This document shows, piece by piece, positions 15,422-24,186 of a DNA stretch of 64,000 nt. The DNA lies in contig JANOQN010000072.1 of the NCBI GenBank assembly GCA_031422315.1, forward strand, positions 1 to 64,000. The letters run 5' to 3'. Each line of letters opens with the position of its first letter. The stretch's first letter is position 1. The DNA is from JANNYA01 sp031422315. Lineage in GTDB: Bacteria > Pseudomonadota > Gammaproteobacteria > Xanthomonadales > SZUA-5. Below the pieces are notes generated by a model that was not told the DNA's origin, did no database searches, and saw only the letters and a list, made by a program, of their open reading frames with translations. A program made the translations under genes and the position numbers.

Positions 15422-15453
15422 GGGTGTCTCCGTTAAAAAATGTGTGCAGGTAC

Positions 15454-16038
15454 TTATGGGTTCTCAAATCCAGAACTAAATATCAGCGGCGCGACCGGCC
15501 CTTGCACCTGTCCATCACACACCACATCACCGGTTCGACTGCGAAGGCGCACTGAGTCAAACCCTGGCAAATACTGGATAACGAACGGCATGGGCTCTAA
15601 GGCAATCCGCTGATTTGCCGATCCGCTGAGCGTCAAAATCGGCGCCGGCGGATTGATAGAAAGCGCAGCGCCATTAGCGCGCCTGCAGTTACTCCATGAC
15701 CCACTGCTGATCTCGATCAAGTTTGGCTGCATAAAGCTTTGCACTAGCGTGCCGGTGATTTGGTACCAAAAGCTATCCAGCTCCAACAGCATCGGCAGGG
15801 TTGATGCCGGCAGTGGATCTCGACTGATCGCGACACCCGTTGCGCCACGCCCTAGACAGCAGTTATCCAGGTTGCCAATGGTCAAAATTAAGTTGCCGCG
15901 TGACAGCAAATGAGGCGGTATCACCGACACGCTGGTCGGTTGCCCTGCTCCATTGCTGATGGTCAGCGTTTGCGCCTGGCTAACCGAGCCCAAACCAAGC
16001 GCAACCAGGAACGCCATTCTCAAGCAGAGTTTATTCAT
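15454..16038 (-). CDS. Exported protein ending in the GFE tail, 194 aa
   Basis: The start is set at ATG 16,038 because it begins a clean signal peptide (MNKLCLRMAFLVALGLGSVSQAQ); the frame is open further upstream without one. The mature part is a beta-rich domain of unknown family with two adjacent Cys (CC) and a few others. The end, FSSGFENP, matches the 'F-x-x-GFE' tail of many secreted Xanthomonadales proteins and of the chromosomal protein at 54,477, suggesting the ICE is adapted to this host group. Confidence 0.6.
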   Translation of the reverse strand: MNKLCLRMAFLVALGLGSVSQAQTLTISNGAGQPTSVSVIPPHLLSRGNLILTIGNLDNCCLGRGATGVAISRDPLPASTLPMLLELDSFWYQITGTLVQSFMQPNLIEISSGSWSNCRRANGAALSINPPAPILTLSGSANQRIALEPMPFVIQYLPGFDSVRLRSRTGDVVCDGQVQGPVAPLIFSSGFENP

Positions 16039-16306
16039 CGTCAGGCGCACGCAATAGATAAACAAAAACAATATTGAGCGATATTCTCGTTGCATTTTGC
16101 GACGTATTATCAGCCCAATCCCAAGCACGTTTCCTTAAGTCTTGTTCAATTTTCTCAAACTCTTTTTCTGATAACGGCCAACCGCAATTTTCTAAAATGA
16201 CGGTGCTTGTCCTTAGTCCACTCTCCAAAGGTGAGTCTGAGGGTCCGTGTACCCCGTAGTGATAGGTAACCTTGAGGTGCGTCGTTCCTGTCATATCTGC
16301 GCTCAT
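16031..16306 (-). CDS. Hypothetical 91-aa protein
   Basis: A soluble protein without recognised domains (MSADMTGTTHLKVTYHYG...). Its ATG shares one base with the preceding stop (TAATG), and its 3' end overlaps the next gene, so it belongs to the operon. The C-terminal part, TRISLNIVFVYLL, is hydrophobic. Confidence 0.55.
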   Translation of the reverse strand: MSADMTGTTHLKVTYHYGVHGPSDSPLESGLRTSTVILENCGWPLSEKEFEKIEQDLRKRAWDWADNTSQNATRISLNIVFVYLLRAPDDE

Positions 16307-17337
16307 TATTTCAACGCCGACAACGTGCCCGCATCCAGAACTCCGGACGCCGGCAACCCGCGAATCGTTTGAAACTGCTTCAACGCCGCCACTGTCTTTG
16401 GACCAGGTGCACCGGTAATCGCATCCGAATAAAGCCCTAATTGCGCGAGCCGAATCTGCGCCTCGCGCCAGGTCATCGGCGCAGCTGCTGCAGCCGGTTG
16501 TGACGCAGCCACCGGCGCGGCCGTACGCGCACCATCCACCGCGAGCGCGCCCCCAGTTCCCAAACCATTCGGGCCAGTACGCTGCGCACTGTAACCGCGC
16601 GCTGCCACGGTCATTTGATTAAACGCATCCATAAACGCGCCGGCAATCACTTTGCCTTGAGGCGTGTTCTGCCAAGCACCCATGCCGACTGCCGCGCCGC
16701 CGCCGACACCTAAACCGCCAAACGAAAAGTCCTTTTTAGACGCCACACCTTCACTAAAGGCCACTTGCACACCGCTGCGCCCATCCACCAATATCAACGT
16801 GGTAGCGGCCTCCACTTTTCGCATACCGCCCGCCACCAGCCCGGCATAAGGATTGAGCATGCCCACGATCGCGCCGACTGTGCCGCCACCGGTGGCTTGT
16901 GCAAATTGGATCGATGGCGTCATGGTGTAATCCGCAGCCACCATCTGCCCCGCACCCATATTTGAGCCCTGCCGAAGATCACCATTGCGCGCCATATCGC
17001 GTTCGACCTGCATTTGCTCCATCGCGCGGCCGCGATCGACAATCACAAAACACCCGGACTGCTGGATCAATAGCCGCAGCAAGGGAGTGGTAGCCGGCAA
17101 TTCGTATTGCGTGGTCAACAGCGTGTACCAATCCTGCGTCGTGTCTTCAACCACGGCCAAAGTGCCGAGCGGCGCATCACAGCGCTCCAGCAGCGCACTG
17201 GCACCGACGGCATTACCACCTGCCGCAGATCCAGAAACCGGGCCGCGCGCAGAAGGATCACCGACTTGGACGCCGGTGGCGCAGCCGCCTAACAGTAGAG
17301 CAGTAAGGCAAAGGGTGAGGGGTTTGAAAGAAGTCAT
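16306..17337 (-). CDS. CsgG/HfaB-like lipoprotein with C-terminal peptidoglycan-binding domain
   Basis: A 343-aa protein. The start is at ATG 17,337 (AGGAACC upstream), giving a lipoprotein signal with lipobox LLGGC. Residues about 50-250 resemble CsgG/HfaB-type outer-membrane proteins (CDAPLGTLAVVED, an SGCFVIVDRG strand, 'AADYTMTPSIQFA', Gly-rich 'SFGGLGVGGGAAVGMGAW'). After a Pro/Ala linker, residues about 285-343 form a PG_binding_1 domain (AQIRLAQLGLYSDAITGAPGPKTVAALKQFQ). It is probably outer-membrane-anchored and bound to the wall; what it secretes or holds is unknown. First gene of the minus-strand operon. Confidence 0.75.
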   Translation of the reverse strand: MTSFKPLTLCLTALLLGGCATGVQVGDPSARGPVSGSAAGGNAVGASALLERCDAPLGTLAVVEDTTQDWYTLLTTQYELPATTPLLRLLIQQSGCFVIVDRGRAMEQMQVERDMARNGDLRQGSNMGAGQMVAADYTMTPSIQFAQATGGGTVGAIVGMLNPYAGLVAGGMRKVEAATTLILVDGRSGVQVAFSEGVASKKDFSFGGLGVGGGAAVGMGAWQNTPQGKVIAGAFMDAFNQMTVAARGYSAQRTGPNGLGTGGALAVDGARTAAPVAASQPAAAAAPMTWREAQIRLAQLGLYSDAITGAPGPKTVAALKQFQTIRGLPASGVLDAGTLSALK

Positions 17338-17367
17338 TTTAGGTTCCTGGGGGTTAAATGGCGTCAA

Positions 17368-17405
17368 GTAGTCCAATTGACTACAAGCATTGGGTTAATT
17401 AGACT
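17368..17405 (+). promoter_or_regulatory. mqsRA promoter with overlapping operator
   Basis: TTGACT (17,377-17,382) and TAGACT (17,400-17,405) with a 17-bp spacer form a good sigma-70 promoter. Transcription would begin at or next to the ATG at 17,412, so the mRNA is probably leaderless; there is no ribosome site. The inverted repeat GTAGTC-CAATT-GACTAC (17,368-17,384) covers the -35 box and is the likely site for autorepression by the antitoxin. Confidence 0.65.
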
Positions 17406-17411
17406 AGCGTC

Positions 17412-17717
17412 ATGGAAAAAAACACGCCGCATTACCGTTTGACGGTCGTTCAAACGGTAGTTGCCGACCCTAATTCCGAGCCATTTACTAACTTGGCCAA
17501 GATGGGTGCTATTGAGCTTGGCGTTAACGACAAACAAATGCGGGCTATCGTTTTGGCGCTGACGCGAAGATCGTTCTACAAAAGCATGACGTCGTTTGCG
17601 GATCACAAGGTTTGGCAGGACGTTTATACCGGCACGACGGATACAGGCATTGAGGTCTATATCAAGATCACTCAGCTGCCCGGGCTTCCACCGATTATTC
17701 AATTCAAACGTAAGTAG
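17412..17717 (+). CDS. mqsR: MqsR-family mRNA interferase toxin
   Basis: A 101-aa protein (E. coli MqsR has 98). It begins MEKNTPHYRL, as MqsR does, and keeps the active-site stretch YKSMTSFADHKVWQDVY with the Lys and Gln of the catalytic set, and the final strand EVYIKI...IQFKRK. MqsR cuts mRNA, preferring GCU in E. coli. Its antitoxin follows after 9 bp. Unlike many toxin genes it comes first in the operon, as is usual for mqsRA. Confidence 0.93.
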   Translation: MEKNTPHYRLTVVQTVVADPNSEPFTNLAKMGAIELGVNDKQMRAIVLALTRRSFYKSMTSFADHKVWQDVYTGTTDTGIEVYIKITQLPGLPPIIQFKRK

Positions 17718-17726
17718 AGGATCGCT

Positions 17727-18110
17727 ATGCAATGCCCCGCTTGTGGTTTCGCTACCACTGAATTCAAAAGTTTTAACCAGGCCGTTGGCCATGGCGTCAG
17801 CGCCATACATTTGCGGCTGCGGGGAAACGTCTGCGCAAACTGCGGTGATGCCGTGTTGGAGAGCAAAAGTTACCAGCGATTGACGGCAGCCCAGAACAAA
17901 TGGGTAGACGAACACAACCGAAGCGAAACGCTGCGTCTGCGCCAGCAGCTCAACGTCACGCAGCGCGAGCTGGCTGAATTGATGGGTATAGGCACACTGG
18001 CGGTGTCTCGCTATGAGCGCGGAACAACTACACCGGCACCGACGTTTTTGAGGTTGCTGCGCGCGATGGTCAAGCACCCTAATATCATGGCGGATTTGCG
18101 TGCCAACTAA
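17727..18110 (+). CDS. mqsA: MqsA-family antitoxin
   Basis: A 127-aa protein with N-terminal zinc site C3-x-x-C6 and C36-x-x-C39, then an HTH domain (about 65-120; TQRELAELMGIGTLAVSRYERG). E. coli MqsA has 131 residues with the same order. It should neutralise MqsR through the zinc domain and repress the operon through the HTH. The 3' end overlaps the next gene by 11 bp. Confidence 0.92.
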   Translation: MQCPACGFATTEFKSFNQAVGHGVSAIHLRLRGNVCANCGDAVLESKSYQRLTAAQNKWVDEHNRSETLRLRQQLNVTQRELAELMGIGTLAVSRYERGTTTPAPTFLRLLRAMVKHPNIMADLRAN

Positions 18111-18468
18111 CCACAAGTTGACCCGTGCGGAACTCGGCGACCAAATTGAAGCGGCGATGCAGCAATTCAAAGCAGGACAACCGGTCACATACTCACCTAT
18201 CAAAAATGCACGCGACAGCCTCGGCGTGGCACCAACCGAATTTGCCAAGTTTCTTGGCATGTCGACAAGAACGCTGGCCAGTTTGGAACAAGGCATTAAA
18301 AAACCCGGCCGCCTTGTGGTGCTGTTGATCTTTATTGCCACCAGGCACCCCGATGCGGTGCTAGAAGTATTGGCAGAAGACGCTGAAAAACGCCGCGTCA
18401 ACTGGGAATTACGGTTCAAGCGCGCCCATGCGCTCGCGGCAAACCATGTAGCTAGTGAATCCGCATGA
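18100..18468 (+). CDS. XRE-type HTH protein, third gene of the mqsRA unit
   Basis: A 122-aa protein starting at GTG 18,100 inside the end of mqsA. Residues about 35-75 (ARDSLGVAPTEFAKFLGMSTRTLASLEQGIKKP) form an XRE/HigA-like HTH. Translation is probably coupled to mqsA. It may be an extra regulator; a remnant second antitoxin is possible. Its 3' end overlaps the next gene by 4 bp. Confidence 0.7.
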   Translation: MPTNHKLTRAELGDQIEAAMQQFKAGQPVTYSPIKNARDSLGVAPTEFAKFLGMSTRTLASLEQGIKKPGRLVVLLIFIATRHPDAVLEVLAEDAEKRRVNWELRFKRAHALAANHVASESA

Positions 18469-18923
18469 GTTTCTACTACCAAACCCCTGACGGCCAGAGC
18501 GTCGGTCCCGTTACTGCCCATGAGCTCCTGCGCATGCGCGAGTTGAACGTTATTAGCGAAACCACCTTTGTGGCTGTGGTCGGCGAACGCACTTGGGTGC
18601 CCTACGCCAAAATCAAAGCCACCATAAACCCAGGCACGAGCGTCACCAGCGCTGCACCACCCAGCGCACCGCGCATAGTTGGTGTCAATCCGGATGGCCC
18701 TCCGATGCTGATTGCGCCAAACTGGCAAGGCACCACTGTCAATTGCCCGAACTGCCAACGCGAAACCGGGCTCACCTACGATCTCAACCCGTGGTCGATT
18801 GGGTTGTTTGTACTCGGCCTCATTGTCCCACTCTGGCCCATCACCTTGCCGTTGTTTTGGATCTTGGCCTACGTCAACCGACGCGGCACCCGCCGTTGCG
18901 GCCTGTGCAAAACCCCGATGTAG
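18465..18923 (+). CDS. GYF_2 (DUF4339) membrane protein
   Basis: A 152-aa protein. Residues about 1-50 (FYYQTPDGQSVGPVTAHELLRMRELNVIS-type) are a GYF_2 domain; then a Pro/Ala linker, CPNC (94-97), one or two membrane segments at about 112-138, and CGLC at the end, so a split zinc ribbon around the membrane hairpin. The start overlaps the HTH gene by 4 bp. Function unknown. Confidence 0.7.
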   Translation: MSFYYQTPDGQSVGPVTAHELLRMRELNVISETTFVAVVGERTWVPYAKIKATINPGTSVTSAAPPSAPRIVGVNPDGPPMLIAPNWQGTTVNCPNCQRETGLTYDLNPWSIGLFVLGLIVPLWPITLPLFWILAYVNRRGTRRCGLCKTPM

Positions 18924-18959
18924 CAACTCTAGATAAACGTTTTTTTGGAGCACGATAAA

Positions 18960-19181
18960 ATGCTTAGACTCAGTACATTGACACTTTTTCTTGCGCTTTT
19001 CATAAGCGCTTGCGACAACTCTCCGGTGATGGCTACAGAGCAGGAAATGGAAGATGGAATGAAAAAGTGCCCAGCGCTTAGCATCATTCTTAGTGTTGAG
19101 CGAATCACGACGATGACCAAAGAACGCCTCGCTCAAACGCTTATTGATTGTGAAAATTCCAAGTCTCCGTTTCTGCGGTGA
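18960..19181 (+). CDS. Small lipoprotein, 73 aa
   Basis: GGAG at about 18,946 precedes ATG 18,960. Signal peptide with lipobox FISAC, Cys at about 18. The mature part has two further Cys (KKCP, IDCEN) and is helical. Not recognised; it follows the GYF_2 gene after 36 bp. Confidence 0.6.
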   Translation: MLRLSTLTLFLALFISACDNSPVMATEQEMEDGMKKCPALSIILSVERITTMTKERLAQTLIDCENSKSPFLR

Positions 19182-19303
19182 TGTGTCAATCGACTTGGTA
19201 CTTACCGATACCGCGTCGGCAAAACCTCGCTGTAGCGCCAAAGCCCTCAATCGCGGTACCCTAGCGATAGCACCCTTCACAACCCACACCCGGAGAGATC
19301 ATC

Positions 19304-19522
19304 ATGGGAATTGCCAGAAACCTGCTGCGCGCCGCACTGGACTTGCCTATCGAAAAGCCTGCTGCGCAGAGGCAGCGTAGCTTGGGCATTAGGATATTGA
19401 GGGGTAGTTTGCTTGCGGTCTCTACTGGGCTGGCAGCTAGCATCAAGGAGCCAATGTATCCGCACTTTGACCCGCGTTCCCCAGAGTACAAAGGCGATGG
19501 AGAAACCGACGCTAATTGGTGA
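19304..19522 (+). CDS. Hypothetical 72-aa protein
   Basis: A good ribosome site (GGAGAGATCATC) precedes ATG 19,304. The protein starts with MGIARNLLRAALDLP, has one weakly hydrophobic stretch (about 32-47) and an acidic end. It lies 11 bp from the stop of the convergent traG-like gene. Not recognised; the ribosome site is the main support. Confidence 0.45.
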   Translation: MGIARNLLRAALDLPIEKPAAQRQRSLGIRILRGSLLAVSTGLAASIKEPMYPHFDPRSPEYKGDGETDANW

Positions 19523-19533
19523 GATAAGTGCAT

Positions 19534-21246
19534 TCACACGAGCATCTTGGCAACCATTTTAGGTGCCTCCTGAGCTACCGCAACGCCCGCCTTTGCATTT
19601 TGCCGCGCGGTCTGTTCATTTCGCTTGCCCATAGCCCCAGTCAATGACCCCAAAGCACTCGCCCCTTGCCACCCCGCAAACGTCAAAATAAACGTCCAAA
19701 TCGACGGCGCTAAAACGGCCATGGCATTGGTGACCCGATCCATCAAAATGCGCTTGCTACCAAAGCCTTCAACAAAGCCCTCCAAAGCCCCTGAGTCCGG
19801 GTACATGGATTCGAGCAAATTGGTGTCGAGCCACATGGTGATGGTCCAGCACATTTGCCAGCAAATGACGCTCAACACCAAGACAGCGTAAGTCGCGCAA
19901 ATCTTAAAATTAAACCCCGAAAACAGCGCCACAAACGGCGCCAGCATGTACAGCCACAGCAAGACAATCGACTGCGTAATCTGCTGCAAATTATTATTCG
20001 CCAAGGTCTCCGCGCTGGCATAGGGCTGCGATACGACATTACCCAACCAGCCTACAAACTCAGTGGCCGTCTTGCCAATGCTCTTACCTACAGCACCGCG
20101 GACGCCACTGTCAGACTTTGTTTTACCGGTGTAGTAGCTCAAATCATCGGAAAACAACGCCACCGCATTGCTGCGATTGATCACAGCCCTCGTAATCATA
20201 TCTTTCATACCGTAGGTGCCTGAATCGCTTTCATCACCCAAGCGCGGAATGCCGTTGTCGGCCATGATTGCGTTGAACGAGCTGACATAAGTGGATTGGT
20301 TAACCGTTACATCGTCCCTAATTTTGCGCCACCACTGGTTGCAATACGGCCGCGCAGGCGGCTGCACACCGGCCACCATGGAGGTGCCATCACGATTGGC
20401 GTCATAGCTAAAATTGCGCGTGCCTTCGGTCGCTTGTAGTGAGCTGCCGCAAATTGTCGGCGTGGTGCAGGGCTTATACAATCCCGGCGTGTTCATCAAA
20501 ATGATCGAGCCCATGTAGCTAATATCTTTGAGGCCCCACTCGGCTTCTAGCGCTAACAATTCCTGGCGCTTACCCTTCTGATCGTTCGACCACGTTTTCC
20601 ACTTGTTGACCGCCGGGATGTAGCACTGGCTATTAAACTTGACGACATCAGCGCGCAGATTGCCGTCCGTAAGCTTCAACTGACTCATTCCTTGATCCAG
20701 CAAGCGCAGCGATAGTCGATCCGGCAAGATGACGGTAGTCGCGCGGTTCAATCCGTGGCCAATCATCATGGCTAAGCGAACGCCCATCGGCGTTTTAATC
20801 GTCAGCGTGCCGCCCGCCGGTGATTCGGCAATATTAAAACCCCGATCCCCATGCGTTTGCAGTCCCAGAGCTTCCATAAACGTCACCATGCCATCTGGCT
20901 GTGCGACGGTAGAAAACTGCGCCGGCGGATCGTAGTTTAACGTCCGCAAATCCAGCGAACCCATTGGCCATACAAACATCAGCATGACGATATAAGTGCC
21001 CGCTAATTTCCACCACAGCGTACGCACTACGTATTGCCCGCCTTCGAGCCCGCCGATCTTTGCCGCCTCAATGCCGGTCGCAATCACCACCACTGCAAAC
21101 ACCAGCTTGAACAGCCCAAGTGACCACAATAATCCAAAAAACTGCTCACCCGCCGCTAAGCCATACAACGTGGCGTAAAACTCCAGATAGGAGCCGACCG
21201 CTTCGGCAACAAACACGAAGCTCTGTAAATCCGCAACCAGGCTCAT
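19534..21246 (-). CDS. traG: TraG N-terminal-domain conjugation protein
   Basis: A 570-aa membrane protein with hydrophobic segments near 30-60, 78-95 and a cluster at about 415-520, as in the TraG_N family of F- and MPF-G-type systems, which helps mating-pair stabilisation and pilus assembly. A large exported loop (about 100-410) has several Cys (CTTPTICG). Last gene of the transfer operon; its start overlaps the previous stop by 4 bp. Confidence 0.85.
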   Translation of the reverse strand: MSLVADLQSFVFVAEAVGSYLEFYATLYGLAAGEQFFGLLWSLGLFKLVFAVVVIATGIEAAKIGGLEGGQYVVRTLWWKLAGTYIVMLMFVWPMGSLDLRTLNYDPPAQFSTVAQPDGMVTFMEALGLQTHGDRGFNIAESPAGGTLTIKTPMGVRLAMMIGHGLNRATTVILPDRLSLRLLDQGMSQLKLTDGNLRADVVKFNSQCYIPAVNKWKTWSNDQKGKRQELLALEAEWGLKDISYMGSIILMNTPGLYKPCTTPTICGSSLQATEGTRNFSYDANRDGTSMVAGVQPPARPYCNQWWRKIRDDVTVNQSTYVSSFNAIMADNGIPRLGDESDSGTYGMKDMITRAVINRSNAVALFSDDLSYYTGKTKSDSGVRGAVGKSIGKTATEFVGWLGNVVSQPYASAETLANNNLQQITQSIVLLWLYMLAPFVALFSGFNFKICATYAVLVLSVICWQMCWTITMWLDTNLLESMYPDSGALEGFVEGFGSKRILMDRVTNAMAVLAPSIWTFILTFAGWQGASALGSLTGAMGKRNEQTARQNAKAGVAVAQEAPKMVAKMLV

Positions 21247-22601
21247 GGCAATTTAGGCGCGGTGCCTAACTCAGGCTCGACTTCATCATATTCCTGCCGA
21301 TCCTCGACCGGTGCCGAGCGCATAAAGTTCGCTCGATCCAACACCTGCATGGCCGTTTCTGCCACCAGCTCCTTACGCACGCGGCTTTCGTAAAGCAGAT
21401 CATCCACATATGCGCGGAGCAGCTTCAGTACGCGATCATTATTATTGCCGGCGCTTTCATTATTCATCACCACCGGCTGGCTCGCACCTAAGCGAAAGAT
21501 ATTCATGGCCATCAAGGCGCGGCCAATCGTGTTTTGCAGCGCCATCTCATTACTGAGCCGCACTTCAATGAGCGAACGCTCCGCCAGCGCCAGCTCGCGA
21601 ATGGAGTTCACTAATTGATCCGTCAATTGCGTGCCATCGGGCGATATCGCCAGCTTTTCCGCCAGCGTCATATTGCGGTTTGACCGAATCGCCGCCTGAA
21701 ACAGCGGAAAGATGCGGTTAGCCTCCCGCTCAACTTCCGGATTCAAGCCAAACCCTGGCTTAGTCGACTTTTCCCCCGCTTCGTTCGTCGTGACATACAC
21801 CTCACCGGTCACGCGCTGAATCCAACCGGCTGCCGTATCGACATCGCCAAACCATGTGGTGATGAAATTCTCAAAAACTTTAGGCGTATCAGTAGACTTA
21901 GCCGCCACCCGCGCCGCGCCATAGCCACGCGCCATGCGATAGCCCGCTTTCATGACATCTCCGGTCAGCGCAATCACTGGCTGATTATCGCCACCCGCAT
22001 TGCCAGGACGGCCATTGGGCACCCACGATATTCCGTTTCGTCCGGCATTGGCTTCTACCGTTTTTTGCGCAGCCACGACGTTATTGCGACTCGCGCTCGC
22101 CTGCACTTTCCAATCGGTCAAGCGCGCTGCCTGCTTAAAGTTATCCCACACTGCAGCAGGCCCGCCGCCGGAAGCAATAATCGTTTCTTCCATGGCTTTA
22201 CAATCCAACCGCGCCGCATTCGCCATCGCCTGCACGCGCAACAACCCGTTTTGCATCATGTCGTACAGCGAGGGATTGGCGCGCTGCAGAATAATCGCAG
22301 GCAACGATGCTATGGCCGACTGCGCATTGGACACCATCAAGTTAACGTACTCATCCGCTGCCGTGCTGACATCGCGCAGCAGCGCGTTAACCGAGTTGCT
22401 CACACTGAACTTGCCACACGAATAGTTCCACGACAATTCACCGGCAGCCGTGAGCGCCACCGCATTATTCCCAGTCCACGCCGGCCGGCTTACCGGCTCA
22501 GCCCCACCCAACTCATAAAACCAAGCGGATTGCGCCTGCACGTGGCTACTGCAAACACCAGCCAACACAGCGGCCAAAAGACAAAGACGGATGGATTTCA
22601 T
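21243..22601 (-). CDS. ICE protein, PFL_4711 family (TIGR03755)
   Basis: A 452-aa exported protein (signal peptide to about 23, QAQSAWFYELGG...). The order in the operon, length and features (WNYSCGKFSVSNSV near 55, long helical C-terminal half) fit the PFL_4711 / TraH-like family of MPF-G systems. Thought to act in the periplasm in mating-channel assembly. 4-bp overlaps with both neighbours. Confidence 0.82.
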   Translation of the reverse strand: MKSIRLCLLAAVLAGVCSSHVQAQSAWFYELGGAEPVSRPAWTGNNAVALTAAGELSWNYSCGKFSVSNSVNALLRDVSTAADEYVNLMVSNAQSAIASLPAIILQRANPSLYDMMQNGLLRVQAMANAARLDCKAMEETIIASGGGPAAVWDNFKQAARLTDWKVQASASRNNVVAAQKTVEANAGRNGISWVPNGRPGNAGGDNQPVIALTGDVMKAGYRMARGYGAARVAAKSTDTPKVFENFITTWFGDVDTAAGWIQRVTGEVYVTTNEAGEKSTKPGFGLNPEVEREANRIFPLFQAAIRSNRNMTLAEKLAISPDGTQLTDQLVNSIRELALAERSLIEVRLSNEMALQNTIGRALMAMNIFRLGASQPVVMNNESAGNNNDRVLKLLRAYVDDLLYESRVRKELVAETAMQVLDRANFMRSAPVEDRQEYDEVEPELGTAPKLP

Positions 22602-23704
22602 TTGAAAGTTCCCAGTTGTTTTGAATTAGCAGCTTCCGCTGCATTTGGCACGAGAAAGCGCAGACACACCGCAGGCGTCGCCACTTCACGAATAAAGACA
22701 GCCCCACGATTCGGCAGGCAGCATTGATAAGGCCGCCACAGCTGCCAGGCGTAGGTGTCTTTCAGCGTATTGATCTGAAAGCTTGGCAATAAGCCCGATT
22801 CTCCGAACGGCCCACAGCCACGGCTGGGTACCGGATAAAGGTTTTGCCACAAATCGGTGCGCTCATTGGCCGCCGCACCGCGCGCCCTGATGTAGACATG
22901 CGGATTGAATGAACTGGTGGTGATGTCCGCCGCACGCTGCGCCATCACGGCGGCGGCTTTGCGCGGCTCCGACTGCACCGACAAAAACCCGTGCCGAGGA
23001 AACACATTGCCCCAGACGCTGGTGAAGTAGTCATTGCGCACTTCGCGCAAATAGGGGATGTAAGTTGCCGGATACAACAGCTCAGCCTCGGGATTGCGCC
23101 AGCTCAGCACGTCGGTACCCGATAAAAAATAGGGAAACAAGCTGGTGGTATTGATCGGACACACACCCGGCACCGCCACCCCAAAACCGCCCAACGAGCC
23201 GCCTAAAGCCGATGCGAGCGGATGCCCATACGCCTCAGCCTCATAAAAGCGCACCTGCATGCGCCGGGTATCCTGCTGAGTTTTGGTGGTCTGATTTTGT
23301 TCCTGATTATTCGCTGGTGTATGCCGGCCGCCCTGCACTGTCGTGCCCGATAGCAAGCCATAGCTTTGCGCCGCAACGCCAGCCCCCAAGCTGATCGGTG
23401 ATACCTCCAGCCACGGTTGATCGCCATGATGCTCAAACACCGTCACCACAAGATCTGGGAAGTTATGTTTGACCTTCAGCGTTGTTTCAATGCGCGGGCC
23501 CAATGGCGTAATTCTCAGCCAAAAACAAATCCCAATCACACAGTGGTTAAAGCAAGGCAGCATGAAAGGATTGATCGTGGCCGCTGTGATCGTCGCTGAA
23601 TTCATCTGCGCATTGACCGAACCACTCGCCAAAACACCCAGCAAGAGCAACCCTCGCAGCGCGCCTCCGGACGCGCGCGAAAACGAACGGTGCACGCGGC
23701 TCAT
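22598..23704 (-). CDS. traU: ICE protein, PFL_4710 family (TraU-like)
   Basis: A 368-aa exported protein with a signal peptide (LLLLGVLASGSVNAQ) and many Cys typical of TraU (LPCFNHCVIGICFW near 50, GVCPIN, RGCGP, QCCLP). TraU is an essential periplasmic component of F-like and MPF-G mating systems and depends on disulphide formation. 4-bp overlap with the gene before. Confidence 0.87.
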   Translation of the reverse strand: MSRVHRSFSRASGGALRGLLLLGVLASGSVNAQMNSATITAATINPFMLPCFNHCVIGICFWLRITPLGPRIETTLKVKHNFPDLVVTVFEHHGDQPWLEVSPISLGAGVAAQSYGLLSGTTVQGGRHTPANNQEQNQTTKTQQDTRRMQVRFYEAEAYGHPLASALGGSLGGFGVAVPGVCPINTTSLFPYFLSGTDVLSWRNPEAELLYPATYIPYLREVRNDYFTSVWGNVFPRHGFLSVQSEPRKAAAVMAQRAADITTSSFNPHVYIRARGAAANERTDLWQNLYPVPSRGCGPFGESGLLPSFQINTLKDTYAWQLWRPYQCCLPNRGAVFIREVATPAVCLRFLVPNAAEAANSKQLGTFK

Positions 23705-24186
23705 AGCCCCTTCCTATATGCACCGATGGCAAATTCGACGGACGAAGCGCCGTAGTACACATGCTTCTCATTGATGACGACTGCAGGCGTGCGACTAATC
23801 TTGAAACTGTCTGCACGGGCTTGCCCATTGGCTGCATGCGCATAGTCCGCAATCTGCGCCTCACTGAGCGCATTGACCCGCTGGGCCACCATCGCCTTTG
23901 CCTGCGTTTCATTATTTGGTAAGCCTTGACCCAATCGGTCATTGAGCTTGGCCATGTCATCTAGATTGTAAATTGCCAACGTGCCGGCCTTTTCCAGACT
24001 CATAGCGTAAGAACCCGCTGCGATGGGCGTGCCGTCCTGGGTAAACACATCAACACGGAACACCTCGCCTCGCGCTGGAGCAGCAATCGGCGCACCCCCG
24101 GCAGCCGCTGCATCCGGTGCCTGCGCGCGCAATGGCAGCAAGCCCAGCGCCAATACCAACATCAATCCACCCCAAATCATCCTCAT
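23701..24186 (-). CDS. ICE protein, PFL_4709 family (DUF1525)
   Basis: A 161-aa exported protein. It starts with a signal peptide and contains VDVFTQDGTPI, 'IYNLDDMAKLNDRLGQGLP' and 'FKISRTPAVVINEKHVYYG', the landmark strands of the PFL_4709 family, which has a thioredoxin-like fold but no CxxC. It sits between traC and traU, the normal place. Confidence 0.87.
   Translation of the reverse strand: MRMIWGGLMLVLALGLLPLRAQAPDAAAAGGAPIAAPARGEVFRVDVFTQDGTPIAAGSYAMSLEKAGTLAIYNLDDMAKLNDRLGQGLPNNETQAKAMVAQRVNALSEAQIADYAHAANGQARADSFKISRTPAVVINEKHVYYGASSVEFAIGAYRKGL

Noticed and set aside
19144..19380. 78-codon plus-strand frame
   Set aside because: Overlaps the end of the lipoprotein gene and the better-supported 72-aa gene.
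22065..22727. 220-codon plus-strand frame opposite the PFL_4711-family gene
   Set aside because: Long only because of high codon bias on the coding strand; Arg/His-rich translation without domain or ribosome site.
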